64,000 nt of DNA from Streptomyces xantholiticus (GTDB taxonomy: Bacteria; Actinomycetota; Actinomycetes; Streptomycetales; Streptomycetaceae). This document shows, one piece after another, positions 26,347 through 35,342 of the stretch. Numbering within the stretch: the stretch's first letter is position 1; each line of letters begins with the position of its first letter. Under the pieces are notes generated by a model that was given only the letters and a program-made list of their open reading frames with translations, was not told the DNA's origin and ran no database searches. The position numbers were made by a program, and so were the translations under genes. Where the stretch lies: NCBI RefSeq assembly GCF_014651015.1, contig NZ_BMWB01000020.1:1-64000 (forward strand), in the 5' to 3' direction.

Positions 26347-26364
26347 ACCGAACAATCGGTAGGT
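26347..26364. promoter_or_regulatory. Near-match PaaR-type operator before bkdA1
   Basis: ACCGAACAATCGGTAGGT agrees at 16 of 18 positions with the operator at 23424-23441. It lies in the bkdR-bkdA divergent region, 94 bp from the bkdA1 ATG. It may bring the bkd operon under PaaR or a paralogous TetR. Confidence 0.55.
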
Positions 26365-26457
26365 GAGGCGCGCCACACACAGGTGCCGCCCACCCGTTTC
26401 TCCATCGCTTTCGTTCGTCGCTCCCACGAGGAGGTGCTCGCGTTGAGAAAGAGCAGC

Positions 26458-27600
26458 ATGACGGTCCAGGAGCTGCCCGGTTCCGCTGCCGCCGCCTACC
26501 GGCCCACGCCGCCACCCGCGTGGCAGCCCCGCACCGATCCCGCGCCGCTGCTCCCCGACGCGGAGCCTTACCGTGTGCTCGGCACCGAGGCCGCTGCCTC
26601 GGCCGACCCGGAGCTGCTGCTCCGGCTCTACGCGGAGCTGGTGCGCGGCCGTCGGTACAACGCGCAGGCCACCGCGCTCACCAAGCAGGGCCGGCTCGCC
26701 GTCTATCCGTCGAGCACCGGTCAGGAGGCGTGCGAGGTGGGCGCCGCGCTGGCGCTCGAGGACCGGGACTGGCTCTTCCCGAGCTACCGGGACACCCTCG
26801 CGGCCGTGGCGCGCGGCCTGGATCCCGTCCAGGCCCTGACCCTGCTGCGCGGCGACTGGCACACGGGTTACGACCCGCACGTGCACCGCGTCGCGCCGCT
26901 GTGCACGCCGCTGGCCACACAGCTGCCGCACGCCGTGGGCCTGGCGCACGCCGCCCGCCTCAAGGGCGACGACGTCGTGGCGCTCGCCATGATCGGCGAC
27001 GGCGGCACCAGCGAGGGCGACTTCCACGAGGCCCTGAACTTCGCCGCCGTGTGGAACGCGCCGGTGGTCTTCCTGGTGCAGAACAACGGCTTCGCCATCT
27101 CCGTCCCGCTGGCCAAGCAGACCGCCGCGCCGTCCCTGGCCCACAAGGCCGTCGGCTACGGCATGCCCGGCCGGCTCGTCGACGGCAACGATGCTGTCGC
27201 GGTGCACGAGGTGCTCGGTGAGGCCGTGGCCCGCGCCCGTCGTGGCGGCGGCCCCACCCTGATCGAGGCCGTCACATACCGCATGGACGCCCATACGAAC
27301 GCCGACGACGCCACCCGCTACCGAGCCGACAGCGAGGTCGAGACCTGGCGTGCACACGACCCGATACAGCTGCTGGAACGGGAGCTGACCGACCGCGGGC
27401 TGCTCGACGACGAGGGCAGGCAGGCCGCCGCCCAGGCGGCGGAGACGATGGCTGCGAATCTGCGCGAGCGCATGAACGCCGACCCGGTACTGGACCCGAT
27501 GGATCTGTTCGCGCACGTGTACGGCCGGCAGACCGCCCAGCTGCGTGAGCAGGCGGCGCTGCTGCGGGCGGAGCTGGACGCCGAGGAAGAGGCGCGATGA
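26458..27600 (+). CDS. bkdA: Branched-chain 2-oxo acid dehydrogenase E1 alpha
   Basis: About 380 aa thiamine-diphosphate E1 alpha subunit that decarboxylates the 2-oxo acids of Val, Leu and Ile and so supplies branched starter units for fatty acids. The ThDP motif runs from GDGGTSEGDFHEALNFA to VQNNGFAIS. The ATG at 26458 (MTVQELPG) matches the family beginning, but the best ribosome site (GAGGAGG) is placed for a TTG at 26443 that adds five residues. The stop overlaps bkdB (ATGA). Confidence 0.95.
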   Translation: MTVQELPGSAAAAYRPTPPPAWQPRTDPAPLLPDAEPYRVLGTEAAASADPELLLRLYAELVRGRRYNAQATALTKQGRLAVYPSSTGQEACEVGAALALEDRDWLFPSYRDTLAAVARGLDPVQALTLLRGDWHTGYDPHVHRVAPLCTPLATQLPHAVGLAHAARLKGDDVVALAMIGDGGTSEGDFHEALNFAAVWNAPVVFLVQNNGFAISVPLAKQTAAPSLAHKAVGYGMPGRLVDGNDAVAVHEVLGEAVARARRGGGPTLIEAVTYRMDAHTNADDATRYRADSEVETWRAHDPIQLLERELTDRGLLDDEGRQAAAQAAETMAANLRERMNADPVLDPMDLFAHVYGRQTAQLREQAALLRAELDAEEEAR

Positions 27601-28601
27601 CCACGGCCGCGGTGAAGCCCGCAACCATGGCCCAGGCCCTGCAGCGCGCGATGCGCGACGCGATGGCCGAGGACCCGACCGTCCACGTCATGGGGGAGGA
27701 CGTCGGCACGCTCGGCGGCGTCTTCCGGGTCACGGACGGGCTCGCCAAGGAGTTCGGCGAGGACCGTTGCACGGACACCCCACTGGCCGAGGCGGGCATC
27801 CTCGGCACCGCCGTCGGCATGGCGATGTACGGCCTGCGGCCCGTTGTGGAGATGCAGTTCGACGCCTTCGCCTACCCGGCGTTCGAGCAGCTGATCAGCC
27901 ATGTCGCCCGGATGCGCAACCGCACCAGGGGAGGCATGGCGATGCCGATCACCGTGCGAGTGCCCTACGGCGGCGGGATCGGCGGGGTCGAGCACCACAG
28001 CGACTCCTCCGAGGCGTACTACATGGCGACCCCGGGGCTGCACGTCGTCACCCCCGCCACGGTCGAGGACGCGTACGGGCTGCTCCGCGCCTCCATCGCC
28101 TCCGACGACCCCGTCGTCTTCCTCGAACCGAAGCGGCTCTACTGGTCCAAGGCAAAGTGGTCCCCCGACGCACCGGCCGCGGTGGAGCCGATCGGCCGGG
28201 CCGTGGTGCGCCGCTCCGGGCGCAGCGCCACCCTCCTCACCTACGGCCCGTCCGTGCCGGTGTGCATGGAGGCGGCTCAGGCCGCCGAGGCAGAGGGCTG
28301 GGACCTGGAGGTCGTCGACCTGCGCTCGCTGGTGCCGTTCGACGACGAGACGGTCTGCGCCTCGGTTCGGCGCACCGGACGCGCGGTCGTCGTCCACGAG
28401 TCCACCGGCTTCGGTGGCCCCGGTGGAGAGATCGCCGCGCGAGTGACCGAGCGCTGCTTCCACCACCTCGAGGCGCCGGTTCTGCGGGTCGCCGGTTTCG
28501 ACATCCCGTATCCGCCGCCCATGCTCGAGCGGCATCATCTGCCAGGAGTGGACCGCGTGCTGGACGCGGTCGCGCGACTGCAGTGGGAGGCGGCGAGCTG
28601 A
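27597..28601 (+). CDS. bkdB: Branched-chain 2-oxo acid dehydrogenase E1 beta
   Basis: 334 aa transketolase-type beta subunit. MGEDVGTLGGVFRVTDGL, DTPLAEAGILG and RPVVEMQFDAF are standard E1 beta signatures; VVVHESTGFGGPGGEIAA lies in the C-terminal domain. It binds ThDP together with BkdA. The start overlaps the bkdA stop by 4 bp and its stop shares one base with the bkdC ATG, so stoichiometry is set by coupled translation. Confidence 0.95.
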   Translation: MTTAAVKPATMAQALQRAMRDAMAEDPTVHVMGEDVGTLGGVFRVTDGLAKEFGEDRCTDTPLAEAGILGTAVGMAMYGLRPVVEMQFDAFAYPAFEQLISHVARMRNRTRGGMAMPITVRVPYGGGIGGVEHHSDSSEAYYMATPGLHVVTPATVEDAYGLLRASIASDDPVVFLEPKRLYWSKAKWSPDAPAAVEPIGRAVVRRSGRSATLLTYGPSVPVCMEAAQAAEAEGWDLEVVDLRSLVPFDDETVCASVRRTGRAVVVHESTGFGGPGGEIAARVTERCFHHLEAPVLRVAGFDIPYPPPMLERHHLPGVDRVLDAVARLQWEAAS

Positions 28602-30025
28602 TGGCCCAGGTGCTCGAATTCAAGCTCCCCGATCTCGGCGAAGGGCTGACCGAGGCCGAGATCGTCCGCTGGCTGGTGTCCGTGGGCGACGTGGTGGCGA
28701 TCGACCAGCCCGTCGTCGAGGTCGAGACGTCCAAGGCCATGGTGGAGGTGCCCTGCCCCTACGGCGGAGTGGTGACCGCCCGCTTCGGCGAGGAAGGAAC
28801 GGAACTGCCCGTCGGCGCACCGCTGATCACGGTGGCCGTCGGTGCGCCGGAGACGACCGGGACGGCCGTGCCCGCCTCCGGTGGCGGCGCGAAGCCTGCA
28901 GATCCGGGAGCCTCCGCGCCCTCCGGCGGCTCCGCCGAGTCGTCGGGCAATGTGCTGGTCGGTTACGGGACCGGTGCCCCCGCGGCGCGGCGGCGCCGTA
29001 TCCACCCGGCCGCGCCGGCGGCCCCCGGCGCGGGTGAGGCCGGCCGGCGGCGCCCGGCTTCGGCCGACTCCGCCGCGGTTGCCGGCGGCACCCCCGGAAC
29101 CGCCCCCGCCCCCGCTTCCCACGGCACCACGACGGTCGCGGAGAGCGGCCCCGTCGCGGTCATCTCGCCGCTCGTCCGCAAGCTCGCGCGCGAGCACGGC
29201 GTCGATCTGCGGTGCCTGACCGGCTCGGGCCCCGACGGCCTGATCCTCCGGGCCGACGTCGAGCGGGCCGTGCAGAGGCCCGAGCCACCGGCCGCCGTGG
29301 CGCTCGCTGCGCCGACGGTGGCCACCGCCGCGGCGCAGGCCGGGCGCGTCCCGCTCCGCGGGGTGCGCGGAGCAGTGGCCGACAAGCTGTCCCGCAGCCG
29401 GCGTGAGATCCCGGACGCGACCTGCTGGGTCGATGCCGACGCGACCGAGCTGATGGCCGCGAGGGCGGCGATGAACGCCGCGGGCGGGCCGAAGATCTCG
29501 TTGCTCGCGCTGCTCGCCCGCATCTGTACGGCTGCGCTCGACCGTCACCCGGAGCTCAACTCCACCGTGGACATGGACGCCCGGGAGATCGTGCGGCTGC
29601 CGGGAGTGAATCTCGGGTTCGCCGCCCAGACCGACCGAGGGCTGGTCGTACCCGTTGTGAAGAACGCCCACAAGCGCTCGGCGGAGTCCCTGACGGCAGA
29701 GTTCGCCAGGCTCACGGAGGCGGCCCGCCAGGGGGCACTCACCCCGGCGGACCTGACGGGCGGCACCTTCACGCTCAACAACTACGGGGTGTTCGGCGTC
29801 GACGGCTCCACGCCGATCATCAACCATCCCGAGGCCGCGATGCTCGGCGTCGGCCGGATCGTGCCCAAGCCATGGGTGCACCAGGGCGAACTTGCCGTCC
29901 GCCAGGTCGTCCAGCTCTCGCTCACCTTCGACCACCGGGTGTGCGACGGCGGCACGGCGGGAGGCTTCCTGCGATACGTGGCGGACTGCGTGGAGCACCC
30001 CTCGGTGCTGCTCCGCACCCTGTAG
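28601..30025 (+). CDS. bkdC: Branched-chain 2-oxo acid dehydrogenase E2 (lipoyl acyltransferase)
   Basis: 474 aa. N-terminal lipoyl domain with the attachment Lys45 (VETSKAMVEV), a long Ala/Gly/Pro linker, a peripheral subunit-binding domain (ISPLVRKLAREHGVDLRCL) and the catalytic domain ending in FDHRVCDGG with the active-site His and Asp. It moves the acyl group from E1 to CoA. The linker after the lipoyl domain is longer and more Gly-rich than in the second E2 of this window (48912). E3 is not encoded here. Confidence 0.95.
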   Translation: MAQVLEFKLPDLGEGLTEAEIVRWLVSVGDVVAIDQPVVEVETSKAMVEVPCPYGGVVTARFGEEGTELPVGAPLITVAVGAPETTGTAVPASGGGAKPADPGASAPSGGSAESSGNVLVGYGTGAPAARRRRIHPAAPAAPGAGEAGRRRPASADSAAVAGGTPGTAPAPASHGTTTVAESGPVAVISPLVRKLAREHGVDLRCLTGSGPDGLILRADVERAVQRPEPPAAVALAAPTVATAAAQAGRVPLRGVRGAVADKLSRSRREIPDATCWVDADATELMAARAAMNAAGGPKISLLALLARICTAALDRHPELNSTVDMDAREIVRLPGVNLGFAAQTDRGLVVPVVKNAHKRSAESLTAEFARLTEAARQGALTPADLTGGTFTLNNYGVFGVDGSTPIINHPEAAMLGVGRIVPKPWVHQGELAVRQVVQLSLTFDHRVCDGGTAGGFLRYVADCVEHPSVLLRTL

Positions 30026-30134
30026 GGAGCCGACCGGACAGCGGCACAAGAAGGCAGGGAGAAGACAGGAAGAAGGCAGAAGAGAGATCGAACCGGGGCT
30101 CCCCGCCCACCGGTACGCGGCCCATACTTCAGTC

Positions 30135-31055
30135 ATGACCGCGACTACCGCGTACGACGCCATCGTGCTCGCCGGAGGCGCCGCGAGACGGCTCGGCGGC
30201 GCCGACAAACCTGCGGTGAGCGTGGGCGGGCGGCCCCTGCTCGACCGCGTGCTGGCAGCCTGCCGGGACGCCGGGCGCACCGTGGTCGTCGGCGGGCGCC
30301 GGCCCACCGCGCGCCCCGTTCTGTGGGCACGCGAGGAGCCCTCCGGCGGCGGCCCGGTGGCCGCCCTCGACGCGGGAGTGCGGCACACCGGGGCCGAGGC
30401 CGTCCTCGTGCTGTCGGCCGATCTTCCCTTCCTCGGGAAGGGGACGGTGCGGCAGCTTGTCGACACCCTTGCCGCGCGGACCAGCGAGGCCGTCGTGCTG
30501 ACCGACGCCGACGGCCACGACCAGCCTCTGGTCGCCGCCTACCGCGCCGAGCCCCTCCGACGTGAACTTGCTCTCCTTGCGACCGAATACGGCAGCCTTT
30601 CCGGGCTGCCGCTGCGTCTACTGACCCGGGAACTGGACCTGGCCCGGATCGAGACCGATCCCCTCGCCTCCTTCGACTGCGACACCTGGGAGGACATCTC
30701 CACAGCCCGGGCCCGTATCAGGGAGCATGGGAACGTGCTGGACGAATGGATCACCGCAGTCAAGGACGAGCTCGGCATCGAGTTGGACGTCGACACACAC
30801 GTACTGCTCGACCTCGCCCGCGACGCCGCGCACGGCGTCGCGCGCCCCGCCGCACCGCTCACCACCTTCCTGGTGGGGTACGCGGCGGCCAAGGCCGAGG
30901 GCGGGGGCGCGGACGCCGTCGCAGAGGCTGCCCGTAAGGCGGCCGCTCTGGCTGTGCGCTGGGCTGACGAGAGCGGGGAAGCGAAGGGGGCGGCCGAACA
31001 GGCCCGCCCGGCGGACCCCGCGCAGGGCGCGAGCGGTGGGGATGTCGCGGGATGA
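30135..31055 (+). CDS. MobA-like nucleotidyltransferase fused to DUF6457
   Basis: About 306 aa. Residues 1-190 are a MobA-type NTP transferase (LAGGAARRLGGADKPAVSVGG, end points LAGG and SVGG; AVLVLSADLPFL) that would attach GMP or CMP to molybdopterin. Residues 200-290 (LDEWITAVKDELGIELDVD) are a helical DUF6457 domain. Its stop overlaps moeA (ATGA), which strongly supports a molybdenum-cofactor role. ATG 30135 is chosen because upstream residues are the antisense of a purine-rich leader; its ribosome site is weak. Confidence 0.85.
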   Translation: MTATTAYDAIVLAGGAARRLGGADKPAVSVGGRPLLDRVLAACRDAGRTVVVGGRRPTARPVLWAREEPSGGGPVAALDAGVRHTGAEAVLVLSADLPFLGKGTVRQLVDTLAARTSEAVVLTDADGHDQPLVAAYRAEPLRRELALLATEYGSLSGLPLRLLTRELDLARIETDPLASFDCDTWEDISTARARIREHGNVLDEWITAVKDELGIELDVDTHVLLDLARDAAHGVARPAAPLTTFLVGYAAAKAEGGGADAVAEAARKAAALAVRWADESGEAKGAAEQARPADPAQGASGGDVAG

Positions 31056-32467
31056 CCGACCATGATCGTGAGGTCGCGGCAGCTGGCGGCGACGAGCGGG
31101 CCCGGTCGGCCCCCGCCGGAGCGACCGGGCCCGACGGGGGCGAGCTGGACGGTGTCGACGAAGCGCTCGCCCTGGTCGGCCCGAGGCCGGGAGACGCACC
31201 AGCACCGGCCGCCGCTGCCGCCGGTCCCGCCACACGCCGGCATCGCGGCGCCCCCTGGGCCGAGGCGCGGGCCCTGGCCGCCCGTATCGGCCGTACCGCT
31301 TCGCCCCGTACGCATCGCGTACCCCTGAGTGAGGCGCTGGGGCAGGTGCTCGCCGAGCCGCTCACCGCCCTGTGCGACCTCCCCTCCTTCGACACCTCCG
31401 CCATGGACGGCTGGGCCGTCGCGGGCCCGGGCCCGTGGACCGTGGAGGGCGAGGGGGCGATCCTCGCCGGGCACGGCGACGGCGGGCCGCTGCCCGACGG
31501 CACCGCGGTACGGATCGCCACCGGCGCCCGTATCCCGCCGGAGACCACAGCGGTGGTCCGCAGCGAACACGCCCGCTTGGATCCGGCCGTGCACCAACTC
31601 CACGCCGACCGCGAAGTGGTCCCGGGGCAGGACATCCGCCCGCGTGGCCAGGAGTGCCGCTCCGGTGACCAGCTGCTGCCCGCCGAGGCCCTGGTCACCC
31701 CGCCGGTGCTCGGCCTCGCCGCTGCCGCCGGGTACGACGAGTTGGTCACCTTCGCCCGTCCGCGCGTGGAGGTCCTCGTGCTGGGCGATGAACTGCTCAC
31801 CTCGGCGCTCCCTCACGACGGCCTGATCCGTGACGCCCTCGGGCCGATGATCGGCCCCTGGCTGCGGGCCCTCGGGGCGGAGGTGCTGGCCACGCGCCGG
31901 CTCGGCGACGATGCCGAGGCCCTCCACAGGGCCGTCACCACCTCAGAGGCCGACCTCGTTGTCACCACGGGTGGTACGGCCGCAGGTCCCGTCGACCATG
32001 TCCATCCGGTCCTGCGGAAGGCGGGCGCGGAGCTGCTGGTCGACCAGGTTGCCGTACGGCCGGGGCATCCGATGCTGCTGGCCCGGCTTGCTCCGGGGCG
32101 TCACCTGGTGGGGCTGCCGGGCAATCCGCTCGCCGCCGTTTCCGGGCTGCTCACGCTGGCCGAGCCATTGCTGCGCGGCCTCGCCGGCCGATTCGCGCCG
32201 GACCCGTACCGGGCACCGGTACGCGACGAGGTGCATGGCCACCCGCACGACACCCGGCTCGTTCCGTTCGCGCACCGCGACGGCCGACTGGTCCCGCTGC
32301 ACTACAACGGACCGGCGATGCTGCGCGGAACGGCGGCGGCCGACGGGCTCGCCGTCGTCCCGCCGGGCGGTGCCCGGCCCGGCGACGAACTGGAGGTCCT
32401 GGACCTGCCCTGGGCCACCTGGACGCCGTGGACACCGTCCGACGAGCACGGAGGGTGTTTCACGTGA
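31052..32467 (+). CDS. moeA: Molybdopterin molybdenumtransferase MoeA
   Basis: 471 aa enzyme that inserts molybdate into adenylylated molybdopterin. Domain signatures are DLPSFDTSAMDGWAV, RIATGARIPPET, EVVPGQDIRPRGQE (as REVVPGQDIRPRG), TTGGTAAGPVDHV and GLPGNPLAAVSG. The first 70 residues are a low-complexity extension absent from E. coli MoeA. It follows the MobA-like gene by a 4-bp overlap and itself overlaps the ion-channel gene (GTGA). A parS site lies across its last codons. Confidence 0.95.
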   Translation: MTDHDREVAAAGGDERARSAPAGATGPDGGELDGVDEALALVGPRPGDAPAPAAAAAGPATRRHRGAPWAEARALAARIGRTASPRTHRVPLSEALGQVLAEPLTALCDLPSFDTSAMDGWAVAGPGPWTVEGEGAILAGHGDGGPLPDGTAVRIATGARIPPETTAVVRSEHARLDPAVHQLHADREVVPGQDIRPRGQECRSGDQLLPAEALVTPPVLGLAAAAGYDELVTFARPRVEVLVLGDELLTSALPHDGLIRDALGPMIGPWLRALGAEVLATRRLGDDAEALHRAVTTSEADLVVTTGGTAAGPVDHVHPVLRKAGAELLVDQVAVRPGHPMLLARLAPGRHLVGLPGNPLAAVSGLLTLAEPLLRGLAGRFAPDPYRAPVRDEVHGHPHDTRLVPFAHRDGRLVPLHYNGPAMLRGTAAADGLAVVPPGGARPGDELEVLDLPWATWTPWTPSDEHGGCFT

Positions 32468-32470
32468 AAC
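32457..32470. other. parS (ParB-binding) site
   Basis: GTTTCACGTGAAAC, a perfect 14-bp palindrome identical to the Streptomyces parS core. It covers the last codons of moeA and the GTG start of the channel gene, so the coding sequence is constrained by segregation. A second perfect copy is at 50346-50359. Confidence 0.85.
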
Positions 32471-33543
32471 TTCCGGGTCAGGACGCCATGGCCAGGCACG
32501 CGGACGAACACCTGGTCACCGGCCGGGTGAAGCTCCCCCGCCGGATTATCGAGCGCCCCTTGCGCCAGGTGAGCAAGCGACTGCTGATGGCACTGATGGT
32601 GCTCGCCATCACCGTACTGATCGTCTATACCGACCGGGCGGGCTACCACGACAACTCGGACGAGACGGTCGATCTTCTGGACGCCGTCTACTACGCGACC
32701 GTCACCCTCTCGACCACCGGTTACGGCGACATCGTGCCGTACAGCGACGGCGCGCGACTCACCAACGTCCTGCTGATCACGCCGTTGCGCGTGCTCTTCC
32801 TCATCATCCTGGTCGGCACCACTCTCGAGGTCCTCACCGAGCGCACGCGGGAGGAGTGGCGGCTGAACCGCTGGAGGTCCAACTTGCGCGACCACACCGT
32901 CATCGTCGGCTTCGGCACGAAGGGACGATCGGCGATGCAGACGCTCTGTGCCACAGGTCTGAACAAGGACCAGATCGTCATCGTCGACCCGAGCGCCAAG
33001 GTGATCGACGCCGCCAATGCGGAGGGCTTCGTCGGGGTCGTCGGCGACGCGACCCGCAGCGACGTCCTGATCCGGGCGGAGCTGCAGAGGGCCCGTCAGA
33101 TCGTCATCGCGCCACAGCGGGACGACACGGCGGTGCTGGTGACCCTCACCGCCCGCCAGCTCAACCGCGGCGCGAAGATCGTCGCCGCGGTCCGCGAGGA
33201 GGAGAACGCTCCGCTGCTGCGTCAGTCCGGCGCGGATGCGGTGATCACCAGCTCCGGCGCGGCCGGCCGGCTGCTCGGTCTGTCCGTGCTCAGCCCCAGC
33301 GCGGGCACCGTCATGGAGGACCTCATCCAGCAGGGCAGCGGCCTGGACCTGATCGAACGGCCGGTGATAAAGGCCGAGGTGGGTCGCAGCGTCCGCGAGA
33401 CGGAGGACCTGGTGGTGTCCGTGCTGCGCGGTCACCGGCTGCTGGGGTACGACGACCCGGCCGCCAGCCCGCTGCAGCTCACGGACCGGCTGATCACCAT
33501 CGTGCGTGCCGAGAACGGCTCCTTGCCCAATTCCTCGGAGTAG
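32464..33543 (+). CDS. Two-helix potassium channel with RCK (TrkA-N) domain
   Basis: About 359 aa. Two membrane helices flank a pore loop with the selectivity filter TTGYGD (residues 84-89). A cytoplasmic Rossmann RCK domain follows (HTVIVGFGTKGRSAMQTL) that should bind nucleotide or ions and gate the pore, and then an RCK-C-like tail. The start GTG overlaps the moeA stop and lies inside the parS palindrome; with GAGGG 8 bp upstream it is the best start. The link to molybdenum cofactor genes is probably positional only. Confidence 0.92.
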   Translation: MKLPGQDAMARHADEHLVTGRVKLPRRIIERPLRQVSKRLLMALMVLAITVLIVYTDRAGYHDNSDETVDLLDAVYYATVTLSTTGYGDIVPYSDGARLTNVLLITPLRVLFLIILVGTTLEVLTERTREEWRLNRWRSNLRDHTVIVGFGTKGRSAMQTLCATGLNKDQIVIVDPSAKVIDAANAEGFVGVVGDATRSDVLIRAELQRARQIVIAPQRDDTAVLVTLTARQLNRGAKIVAAVREEENAPLLRQSGADAVITSSGAAGRLLGLSVLSPSAGTVMEDLIQQGSGLDLIERPVIKAEVGRSVRETEDLVVSVLRGHRLLGYDDPAASPLQLTDRLITIVRAENGSLPNSSE

Positions 33544-33553
33544 CCTCGCGGCC

Positions 33554-34543
33554 ATGCATGCGATCACGATTCCCGAGCCCGGTGGTCCAGAGGCGCTGGT
33601 CTGGGCCGAGGTGCCCGATCCCGTACCCGGTGAGGGCGAAGTCCTCGTCGACGTCGTCGCGAGCGCGGTCAACCGCGCCGATCTGCTGCAGCGGCAGGGC
33701 TTCTACGACCCCCCGCAGGGCTCTTCCCCCTATCCCGGCCTCGAGTGTTCGGGCCGGATCTCTGCGCTGGGGCCCGGTGTCTCCGGCTGGGCCGTCGGTG
33801 ACGAGGTGTGCGCCCTGCTGGCAGGCGGCGGTTACGCGGAGAAAGTGGCGGTGCCTTCAGGGCAGCTCCTGCCCGTGCCGGAAGGCCTCGATCTGACGGC
33901 CGCCGCCGCGCTCCCCGAGGTGACGGCGACGGTGTGGTCGAACGTGTTCATGATCGCGCACCTGCGCCCCGGCGAGACCCTGCTCATCCACGGCGGGGCG
34001 AGCGGTATCGGCACCATGGCCATCCAGCTGGCGAAGGCCGTGGGCGCCCGGGTGGCCGTGACCGCGGGCGGTCCCGAGAAGCTCGCCCGCTGCGCCGAGC
34101 TGGGCGCGGACATCCTGATCGATTACCGGCAGCAGGACTTCGTCGAGGAGATCGACAAGGCCACCGACGGTGCGGGCGCGGACGTGATCCTCGACATAGT
34201 CGGAGCCAAGTATCTGGACCGGAACGTGAAGGCGCTCGCGGTCAACGGCCGCCTCGCCGTCATCGGACTCCAGGGCGGCGTGAAGGGGGAGTTGAACCTC
34301 GGTGCCCTGCTCCGCAAGCGGGCGGCCGTCACGGCGACCTCGCTGCGGGGCAGGCCGCTCGATGAGAAGGCGGCGATCGTGGCGGCCGTGCGTGAGCACG
34401 TCTGGCCGCTGATCGCCGGCGGCCGGGTGCGTCCGATCGTGGACCGTACGGTGCCGCTCGCCGACGCGGCGCAGGGGCATCGTGCATTGGAGTCCGGCGC
34501 ACATGTGGGCAAGGTCGTGCTGATCGCCCCCGACAAGGACTGA
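33554..34543 (+). CDS. NAD(P)H-quinone oxidoreductase (zinc-independent MDR family)
   Basis: About 329 aa medium-chain dehydrogenase/reductase of the quinone oxidoreductase type. N-terminal GroES-like domain (VNRADLLQRQGFYDPP), NADPH-binding HGGASGIGTMAIQLAKA, and C-terminal ADAAQGHRALESGAHVGKVVL. The PIG3-like NRADLLQR motif groups it with human TP53I3-type enzymes. No structural zinc ligands are seen. It starts 10 bp after the channel gene, so it is probably in the same transcript. A strong hairpin follows. Confidence 0.92.
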   Translation: MHAITIPEPGGPEALVWAEVPDPVPGEGEVLVDVVASAVNRADLLQRQGFYDPPQGSSPYPGLECSGRISALGPGVSGWAVGDEVCALLAGGGYAEKVAVPSGQLLPVPEGLDLTAAAALPEVTATVWSNVFMIAHLRPGETLLIHGGASGIGTMAIQLAKAVGARVAVTAGGPEKLARCAELGADILIDYRQQDFVEEIDKATDGAGADVILDIVGAKYLDRNVKALAVNGRLAVIGLQGGVKGELNLGALLRKRAAVTATSLRGRPLDEKAAIVAAVREHVWPLIAGGRVRPIVDRTVPLADAAQGHRALESGAHVGKVVLIAPDKD

Positions 34544-34574
34544 GCACCGCTTCGGCGACGGTTCGTACGGATGA

Positions 34575-34607
34575 GGGCCCGGTCCGCCGCCTCGGCGGAC
34601 CGGGCCC
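34575..34607. terminator. Perfect 15-bp hairpin between convergent genes
   Basis: Positions 34575-34589 pair fully with 34593-34607 around a 3-nt loop. It lies between the quinone oxidoreductase (plus) and bpa (minus) and should stop both. Confidence 0.85.
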
Positions 34608-34635
34608 CCAACTCGCAATGCGTCTACGAGAGGCT

Positions 34636-35178
34636 CTAGAGATACGGTCCGGAGCGGATCGCGCCGTGCTGGCCGCCTTCGTCCTCGTCGTGCGCCACAC
34701 CAGGCGGAAGAGCCCGCCGCATCTGCTCCAACTGCGCCCGGGCGGCCATCTGCTGGGCGAACAGCGCCGTCTGGATCCCGTGGAAGAGACCTTCGAGCCA
34801 GCCCACCAACTGCGCCTGTGCGATGCGTAGCTCAGCCTCCGAGGGGATGGCGTCGTCGGTGAAGGGCAGGGAAAGACGCTCGAGTTCCTCGACGAGCTCG
34901 GGCGCGAGACCGTCCTCCAGCTCCTTGACCGAGCCGGCGTGGATCTCCTTGAGCCTCACCCGGCTCGCCTCGTCCAGAGGAGCCGCCCTGACCTCTTCCA
35001 GCAGCTGCTTGATCATGCTGCCGATGCGCATGACCTTCGCAGGCTGTTCCACCATTTCCGTCACCGGGACCTCGCGCGACTCGTCGTCACCGTCACGGCC
35101 GCTGAGGGCCATCCCGTCCTGTCCCACGACGAGGACGTGGGGGCTCTCCTGCGACCGGTCATTCCTCGGCATCTCCAT
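34636..35178 (-). CDS. bpa: Bacterial proteasome activator Bpa (PafE)
   Basis: About 180 aa, DUF2587 family. The helical core (VMRIGSMIKQLLEEVRAAPLD, end points VMRIG and APLD; IAQAQLVGWLEGLFHGIQ) is typical. It ends in Gly-Pro-Tyr-Leu, the penultimate-Tyr tail that docks on the 20S proteasome to open its gate without ATP. The start at 35178 (MEMPRND) matches the family; upstream ATGs exist in frame. The ribosome site is poor. Only 38 bp separate the start from a 19-bp hairpin, leaving no room for a normal promoter between them. Confidence 0.92.
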   Translation of the reverse strand: MEMPRNDRSQESPHVLVVGQDGMALSGRDGDDESREVPVTEMVEQPAKVMRIGSMIKQLLEEVRAAPLDEASRVRLKEIHAGSVKELEDGLAPELVEELERLSLPFTDDAIPSEAELRIAQAQLVGWLEGLFHGIQTALFAQQMAARAQLEQMRRALPPGVAHDEDEGGQHGAIRSGPYL

Positions 35179-35216
35179 GCCGCCCATTCTCTCGTACATG
35201 CGCGTCACATCACGGT

Positions 35217-35257
35217 GTGCCCCCGTAGGAGGGTGATCCACCCTCCTACGGGGGCAC
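35217..35257. terminator. 19-bp perfect hairpin between ABC permease and bpa
   Basis: Positions 35217-35235 pair with 35239-35257 around a 3-nt loop. It lies 86 bp beyond the permease stop on the minus strand and just ahead of bpa. It is either the terminator of the ABC operon or, if the bpa promoter is beyond it, a structured bpa leader. Confidence 0.75.
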
Positions 35258-35342
35258 AAAACCGCTGGATATCGACCCGACGAGAGAGGTTTACCGGACG
35301 GGTCGCGGGCTTTCGCGGGTCATTGCCGTCCACCGCTCCCGG

